Assembly (NCBI GenBank): GCA_030147455.1
Contig: JASKZU010000014.1
Location: forward strand, 1-18,088
DNA: 18,088 nt
DNA from: Planococcus sp. (in: firmicutes)
GTDB taxonomy: Bacteria > Bacillota > Bacilli > Bacillales_A > Planococcaceae
Direction: 5' to 3'
Shown: piece by piece, positions 13,934 to 18,088 of the stretch
Layout: every line of letters begins with the position of its first letter
Position numbering within the stretch: the first letter of the stretch is position 1
Position numbers and translations under genes: made by a program
The notes under the pieces: generated by a model
What the model saw: only the letters and a program-made list of their open reading frames with translations
Told to the model about the DNA's origin: nothing
Databases searched by the model: none

Positions 13934-13975
13934 AAAAAGATCTGCTCGGCATCGGTCGGCCAAGCAGATCTTTTT
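13934..13975. terminator. Terminator of the yxe-like operon (symmetric, can act both ways)
   Basis: AAAAAGATCTGCT (13934-13946) pairs perfectly with AGCAGATCTTTTT (13963-13975), extended inward by GG/CC after one mismatch. It lies 16 bases after the MmgE/PrpD-family stop on the minus strand, where TTTTT (13934-13938) forms the U-run. Confidence 0.9.
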
Positions 13976-13991
13976 AGTGGATTAAAGTGCT

Positions 13992-15323
13992 TTATGAAAT
14001 AGCGTCCATCAGCTGTTGCAGCGTTTCAGCCGTTTCGAGCGACGAGATGGCTTCAAGCAAGGCATCCGCAGAATCCGGAGCTGCTGAAGCCAGCTTTCCG
14101 ACCAATTCCTCTTGATCGAGCGGTTTTTTCGGCGAGCCTTTTGGTACGTCGACTTGAATCGAACGGCTGCCTGTTTTTAATCGGCAGTCGATGCGCGTAA
14201 AGCGGCCTTTCGGCACCGCATCTTGGGATGCCTGGATGTCTGTGCTGTAACGCCGCTCGATCTTTTCGAAAAACCGGCGGTAGGCAGGGTCGACCGGCCG
14301 CGCCGTAAAATTTTCCGATGAGAGCTTTTGTTCGTCAATGGCTAGGGCCAGTACGTATTCGATGCTGAAGCGGCCTTGTTCGCCGGTTTCAGGACGCTTA
14401 TACACCAGCGCGGCATCTCCACGCGGCGGATACGTGACGGTGATGTGCTCTACATCTGCCAGTGAAAACGGATTTTCCGCAAGCAAAAGCCCGATTGCAT
14501 CGGCACCTTGATGGGCTGCCGAACAAAACGCGTATTGCTTGAACCACAGTCCGGGTGAAACGATTTTCCAAGGCTTGCCGAACTGTTCGACTTCCGCTAA
14601 TGCAGCGTCGGGGCCGTCCCCGTAGACGGCAAAAAAACCGGATGCTCCGTCGAGTGCGGTTTCTGAACCGCTGAAGCCGGCCTGAGCCAGCTCAACTGCC
14701 TGATAAGCGCTTTGTGCGGCAAAGCCGGCATGAAGCGGTTTGGTTTCGGTGCCAAACTGAACACGCAGCCCGCTCGCTTGCGTCGCTGCCAGGCCGAGTG
14801 CTGCGGCTGCCTGCTTTTCGCTAAAGCCGAGCAAGTAGCTGCAGGCTGCGGCCGCAGCAATGCCTCCAAGCGTCGCTGTGTTATGGAAGCCCCTTTCATA
14901 ATGTGCTTTGCCGATTGCTTTGCCGAGAACCGCCATCGTTTCGACACCGATAATATACGCTTCCAGCAAACGCCTGCCTGTCGTTTTGCCTGAGTCGGCC
15001 GCAGAAAGCAGCGCTGGGATGATGACGGTGCTCGGATGGCCCCGGACATCTTCGTGGACATCATCAAAATCCAGCACATGGCCGATAAAGCCATTGAACA
15101 AAGCAGCTTGAGCAGGGGACAAACGGCGTTTCAACCCAATAAGCGGGACGGCAGGAAAAGAATTTTCTTCCACGAGCGATAAGATCTTCGGGACAGCTGG
15201 ATCATTACTTGCGGCCAGACATGAAGCGAAAAAGTCGATAAACCCTCTTTCGGCCTGGCTATAAGCTTCTGATGAAAAAGCCGGCGGGTGGATGATGTTC
15301 TCCGCGAAAACGTGCGTCACCAT
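13992..15323 (-). CDS. yxeQ: MmgE/PrpD-family protein, YxeQ-like
   Basis: A 443-residue member of the MmgE/PrpD (2-methylcitrate dehydratase, cis-aconitate decarboxylase-like) family at normal length. The signature NGFIGHVLDFDDVHEDVRGHPS (about 77-98, landmark) includes the family's HxLDFDD and GHPS motifs; FHNTATLGGIAAAAA, KPLHAGFAAQSA and FKQYAFCSAAHQGADA are the further conserved blocks. ATG 15323 begins one base after the ATPase stop, so translation is coupled; an in-frame upstream extension is only an antiphase read of the ATPase gene. In B. subtilis the corresponding yxeQ closes the S-(2-succino)cysteine cluster and its step is uncertain; handling a dicarboxylate product or isomer is a guess. 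The symbol rests on gene order and family, not on a measured identity. Confidence 0.85.
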   Translation of the reverse strand: MVTHVFAENIIHPPAFSSEAYSQAERGFIDFFASCLAASNDPAVPKILSLVEENSFPAVPLIGLKRRLSPAQAALFNGFIGHVLDFDDVHEDVRGHPSTVIIPALLSAADSGKTTGRRLLEAYIIGVETMAVLGKAIGKAHYERGFHNTATLGGIAAAAACSYLLGFSEKQAAAALGLAATQASGLRVQFGTETKPLHAGFAAQSAYQAVELAQAGFSGSETALDGASGFFAVYGDGPDAALAEVEQFGKPWKIVSPGLWFKQYAFCSAAHQGADAIGLLLAENPFSLADVEHITVTYPPRGDAALVYKRPETGEQGRFSIEYVLALAIDEQKLSSENFTARPVDPAYRRFFEKIERRYSTDIQASQDAVPKGRFTRIDCRLKTGSRSIQVDVPKGSPKKPLDQEELVGKLASAAPDSADALLEAISSLETAETLQQLMDAIS

Positions 15324-15324
15324 A

Positions 15325-16074
15325 TTAAACTTCCTGCTCGTTTGCCTGCAATTGGCGCAGGAATTTACGGGTGCGCGGATTTTCAGAGCGGTCGAAGATT
15401 TCCTCCGGCGTTCCTTGCTCGACGATAAAGCCGTCTGCCATAAACACCACTTTATCCGCCACTTCTTTGGCAAATTGCATCTCGTGCGTCACGATGATCA
15501 TCGTCGTGTCTTTTTCGGCGATGTTTTTGATGACCTGGAGCACTTCGGCTACGAGTTCCGGGTCGAGTGCGGAAGTTGGCTCGTCAAAAAGCAGCGCTTT
15601 CGGGCCGACTGCAAGCGCCCGGGCGATTCCCACGCGCTGCTGCTGGCCGCCGGACAAGGTGACAGGGTAGTTGCCCGCTTTTTCAGAAAGCCCGACTTGC
15701 TTGAGCAGATCCATTCCGATCGCATTTGCTTGCTCGGCTTTCATTTTTTTGGTTACTTTCAACGATTCGGTCACGTTTTCCAATGCGGTTTTGTTTTTGA
15801 ACAAATTGTAGTTTTGGAATACGAACGCCGTTTGCTGGCGCAGTTTTTTGACGTCATTGCGGTTATGCTTTTCTGCATCAAACCGGACGCCGCCTATTTC
15901 GATAATGCCTTTATCGGGCGTTTCCAAATAGTTCAGGCAGCGGAGCAGCGTCGACTTGCCGGATCCTGAGGGTCCAATGATTGCGACCACTTCGCCTTTA
16001 TTGACGGAGATGGAAATGTCGTTCAGGACAGTCAAGTCCTTGAATTGTTTTTTCAAGTTTTGAATTTCAATCAT
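15325..16074 (-). CDS. yxeO: Polar amino-acid ABC transporter ATP-binding protein, YxeO-like
   Basis: A 249-residue ATPase of the GlnQ/TcyN group. All motifs are intact: Walker A GPSGSGKST (34-42), Q-loop FQNYNLF (86-92), signature LSGGQQQR (140-147), Walker B LLFDEP (161-166, catalytic Glu165), D-loop SALD and switch His197 in THEM. It energises the permease encoded upstream for uptake of a polar or sulfur-containing amino acid. ATG 16074 follows the ribosome site TAGGTGA, in which TAG is the permease stop codon (16083-16085). The same junction occurs in front of the acetyltransferase gene. Confidence 0.92.
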   Translation of the reverse strand: MIEIQNLKKQFKDLTVLNDISISVNKGEVVAIIGPSGSGKSTLLRCLNYLETPDKGIIEIGGVRFDAEKHNRNDVKKLRQQTAFVFQNYNLFKNKTALENVTESLKVTKKMKAEQANAIGMDLLKQVGLSEKAGNYPVTLSGGQQQRVGIARALAVGPKALLFDEPTSALDPELVAEVLQVIKNIAEKDTTMIIVTHEMQFAKEVADKVVFMADGFIVEQGTPEEIFDRSENPRTRKFLRQLQANEQEV

Positions 16075-16082
16075 GTTTTCAC

Positions 16083-16754
16083 CTACTTTTCATATGGTTG
16101 ATTTACGCGTTTTTCGTAAAGGCTTTGCACATAACTGTAAAGGACAGTCAACAGCCAGTACACAATGGCGATGACCAAGTAGGTTTCCAAATACTTTAGT
16201 GAAGAAGAGGCGATGATTTTGCCTTGTGCAAACAGTTCGGTTACGCCAAGCGTAAAGGCAAGCGACGTTTCTTTCAGCAAGCCGATAAACGTGTTGCCGG
16301 TTGCCGGAATGGCGTTTTTGATCGCCTGCGGCAAGATGATGCGGCTATAGCCTTGCAACTTGCTCATGCCAACTGTATAGCATGCCTCCAGCTGGCCGTT
16401 GTCGACCGAGTTCAGTGCGGCGCGGAAGATCTCCGATAAGTACGCCGAGTTTTTAACGCTGAGGCCAATCACGGCGGCCGTTACAGCATCCATTGCGCTC
16501 ATACTCGGGAAAATCTGAGGCAGCCCGTAGTAGATAAGGAACAGCTGGACGAGCGTCGGCACGCCCCGGAAAAACGAAATATACAAAGAGGCGAGCTGAT
16601 GCAGCACAGGCACTTTGTTTTTCGTGATAAAAGCGAGCACCAAGCCGAGTACGATGGCAATGAGCATCGAGATAAACGCCATAAACAATGTAATCGGTAC
16701 ATAGGGAAGGACAGCCGGGAACAATTCAAAGAAATACGTTACGTCAAAGTTCAT
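16083..16754 (-). CDS. yxeN: Polar amino-acid ABC transporter permease, YxeN-like
   Basis: A 223-residue HisM/GlnP-type permease with about five hydrophobic segments (first at about 18-43). The His/Glu-permease signature LYISFFRGVPTLVQLFLIYYGLP (landmark, about 57-79) and the EAA coupling loop LEACYTVGMSKLQGYSRIILPQA are clear. It forms the membrane channel with the YxeO-like ATPase. ATG 16754 overlaps the acetyltransferase end by 11 bases, with GGAGG (16764-16768) inside that gene as ribosome site. In B. subtilis a binding-protein gene, yxeM, separates these two genes; here it is absent and the junction is clean. Confidence 0.92.
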   Translation of the reverse strand: MNFDVTYFFELFPAVLPYVPITLFMAFISMLIAIVLGLVLAFITKNKVPVLHQLASLYISFFRGVPTLVQLFLIYYGLPQIFPSMSAMDAVTAAVIGLSVKNSAYLSEIFRAALNSVDNGQLEACYTVGMSKLQGYSRIILPQAIKNAIPATGNTFIGLLKETSLAFTLGVTELFAQGKIIASSSLKYLETYLVIAIVYWLLTVLYSYVQSLYEKRVNQPYEK

Positions 16755-17289
16755 TTTCGAAAGCCTCCGCGACTAATGCCCGTTGCTGTTCATTCAGCAG
16801 GTGGGGCAGGATGGGTTTGGCCAGGTAGACGGTCAGGTGGCCTTTGCCGAGATCGGCCTGCCCGGCCCGCACATAGCCTTTTCGGATATACATATCAGCA
16901 AGCCACGGGTGGCTGTCGGCCGTCCCGAGAGACACCATAGGCACTTTCAACTGCTTGGCCAGGACGTCTTCTTCAATCCATTTCATGAAGGCAGTGCCGA
17001 TGCCTTTTTCTTCGTTTTCCGGATCAACCGCAAACCACCAAATATGGGGAACACCGTACGGACCCGGCTGATTGCCCCACGGCATGCGCAGCGACAAGGT
17101 CGCTTGGATACGGCCTGCCTGCTCTCTCACATAGCACAGGTTGTTTTCAATGTTGCGCGTGACCAAATCCAAATCGGCTGTAGCCGCTGCAAAATGGATG
17201 CCCAATTCGCGGACCGGCGCATAAGCGCGGAGCGTAACCGCCAAAATTTCTTCTGCGTCCTGTACAGTAGCCAACCGGTAATTTAGCAT
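16744..17289 (-). CDS. yxeL: GNAT-family N-acetyltransferase, YxeL-like
   Basis: A 181-residue acetyl-CoA-dependent N-acetyltransferase. The acetyl-CoA binding strand-loop-helix reads IWWFAVDPENEEKGIGTAF (motif A, EKGIGT at 94-99) and motif B is MYIRKGYVR (133-141). By position and family it matches YxeL, which N-acetylates S-(2-succino)cysteine to allow cleavage by the monooxygenase YxeK. I start it at ATG 17289, six bases from AGGTGA (17296-17301); GTG 17298 in frame is the alternative but would lie inside the ribosome site. The TAG stop of the monooxygenase gene is part of that site. Confidence 0.86.
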   Translation of the reverse strand: MLNYRLATVQDAEEILAVTLRAYAPVRELGIHFAAATADLDLVTRNIENNLCYVREQAGRIQATLSLRMPWGNQPGPYGVPHIWWFAVDPENEEKGIGTAFMKWIEEDVLAKQLKVPMVSLGTADSHPWLADMYIRKGYVRAGQADLGKGHLTVYLAKPILPHLLNEQQRALVAEAFENEL

Positions 17290-17298
17290 GTTTTTCAC

Positions 17299-18088
17299 CT
17301 ACTCTTTCGCATCTGAAAATGAGTTTGCGGGCTCGGCCAATCCGAGGTGCCCTCGCAATGTGGAGGATTCGTATTCTGTGCGGAACAGGCCGCGTTCCTG
17401 CAGGATCGGAATGACTTGGTCGACAAACAGGTCCAGTCCATGCGGCAAAAGCGGCGGCATCAAGTTAAAGCCGTCACAGCCGCCCTCAGTCGCCCATTCT
17501 GCCATTTTGTCGGCAAGCTGCTCGGGTGTGCCGATAAACAAGTGATGACCGCGCGAGCCGGCAATTCGTTTGTATACTTGTTCAAGCGTCAGCTGCTCTT
17601 CTGCAGCCATTTTCGAAATCAGTTCAAAGCGGCTTTTGACGCTGTCGGTCCCCGGGAAATCCAGGTCGGTAAACAACGCATCCAGCGGGTAATTGCTGAG
17701 GTCGGCACCGCCGAGATAGGAAGACAGAACAGCAAGGCCTTCTTCTTTCGGGATGAGGTTTTGCAATTCGTCGTAAAGCTGCTGCGCCTGTTCTTCGGTT
17801 TCGCCGAGCACGGGGAAGATGCCGGGCATGATCAATACTTTTTCAGGGTCACGGCCGAATCCTTCCACACGGCGCTTGACGTCTGTATAGAACGCTTGGG
17901 CGTCGGCGAGGTTATCCTGGGCTGTGAAAATCACTTCGGATGTACGTGCAGCCAAATTGCGTCCATCTTCTGATGATCCGGCCTGGATGAGAACCGGGTG
18001 GCCTTGCGGCGAGCGTTCGATGTTAAGCGGGCCTTTCACTTCAAAGTGCGGTCCTTTATGGTCGATCACATGCATTTTTTCTGCGTCG
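17299..18088 (-). CDS. yxeK: NtaA/SnaA/DszA-family FMN-dependent monooxygenase, YxeK-like (partial, N-terminal part outside window)
   Basis: The C-terminal 262 or so residues of a bacterial-luciferase-like monooxygenase; the frame is open through the right edge, so the start is not in the window (the family is about 440 residues). Family landmarks are KGPHFEVKGPL, the flavin-pocket segment GHPVLIQAGSSEDGRNLA, the SEVIFTA strand, HLFIGTPEQLADKMAEW and the C-terminal LRGHLGL. The group uses reduced FMN to break C-N or C-S bonds; YxeK cleaves the thioether of N-acetyl-S-(2-succino)cysteine. Context (GNAT, amino-acid ABC genes, MmgE/PrpD) supports the YxeK assignment over SnaA or NtaA. It is the most upstream visible gene of the operon; its promoter lies outside. 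Confidence 0.88.
   Translation of the reverse strand, partial: DAEKMHVIDHKGPHFEVKGPLNIERSPQGHPVLIQAGSSEDGRNLAARTSEVIFTAQDNLADAQAFYTDVKRRVEGFGRDPEKVLIMPGIFPVLGETEEQAQQLYDELQNLIPKEEGLAVLSSYLGGADLSNYPLDALFTDLDFPGTDSVKSRFELISKMAAEEQLTLEQVYKRIAGSRGHHLFIGTPEQLADKMAEWATEGGCDGFNLMPPLLPHGLDLFVDQVIPILQERGLFRTEYESSTLRGHLGLAEPANSFSDAKE

Noticed and set aside
13845..13952. N-terminal extension of the PadR protein from an upstream in-frame start
   Set aside because: The extension runs through the promoter and the 28-base palindrome; the family begins at MKVYNDTTYAILG and AGGTGTG precedes that start.
15324..15473. Upstream start for the MmgE/PrpD-family gene
   Set aside because: The extra residues are an antiphase read of the ATPase gene; the start one base after the ATPase stop fits family length and coupling.
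1..18088. CRISPR array, transposon ends or prophage genes
   Set aside because: No regularly spaced repeats, transposase, integrase or target-site duplications were seen on either strand.

Overview
The window comes from a low-to-mid GC Gram-positive bacterium of the Bacillota, most like the Bacillaceae/Planococcaceae. The evidence is strong AGGAGG-type ribosome sites, GTG and TTG starts, a lipoprotein sugar-binding protein, a PerR box in front of ahpC, U-run hairpin terminators, and gene sets known from Bacillus subtilis (ahpCF, a yxeK-Q-like cluster, a ycgL-like gene). The genus cannot be fixed from the sequence alone. I see no mobile element, CRISPR array, rRNA or tRNA.

Region 1 (1-6573) is a sugar or polyol uptake and catabolism locus. 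A sugar-phosphate isomerase/epimerase-type TIM-barrel gene, cut by the left edge, runs leftward. Divergent from it is a rightward set: a LacI-family regulator, a lipoprotein binding protein, a fused double ATPase, a permease (a CUT2/ribose-type ABC importer) and a Gfo/Idh/MocA dehydrogenase, closed by a terminator. Three near-identical operator-like palindromes (677-690, 784-797, 1897-1910) sit at the two divergent promoters and in front of the binding-protein gene. They suggest repression by the local LacI-type protein, by CcpA, or by both. The substrate is unknown. An oxidoreductase paired with a TIM-barrel isomerase points to a pathway through a keto-sugar or inositol-like intermediate.

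Region 2 (6574-8067) is a two-gene rightward unit: an RlaP/YcgL-type nucleotidyltransferase and a small zinc nucleoside-deaminase-like protein. It ends at a terminator shared with the convergent ahpF. A hairpin with a U-run that reads leftward lies upstream and has no leftward gene to serve.

Region 3 (8066-10360) is the leftward ahpC-ahpF peroxide-detoxification operon with a PerR box (14 of 15 consensus bases) just downstream of a probable promoter. About 270 bases beyond it (10365-10635) are AT-rich and without a recognisable gene.

Region 4 (10636-13913) holds a leftward DinB-family gene and, upstream of it, a compact leftward four-gene operon: PadR regulator, DUF4188/af470-like monooxygenase-type protein, YdeI/OmdA-like protein and a YafY/WYL regulator. 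It starts at a good promoter overlapped by a 28-base near-perfect palindrome (likely the PadR operator) and ends at a 15-bp hairpin with a U-run.

Region 5 (13934-18088) is a leftward operon matching the B. subtilis yxeK-yxeQ order: a monooxygenase (cut by the right edge), a GNAT acetyltransferase, an amino-acid ABC permease, its ATPase and an MmgE/PrpD-family protein. By homology it would take up and break down S-(2-succino)cysteine or a related modified amino acid as a sulfur source. The binding protein (yxeM) and the M20 deacetylase (yxeP) are absent from their usual positions.
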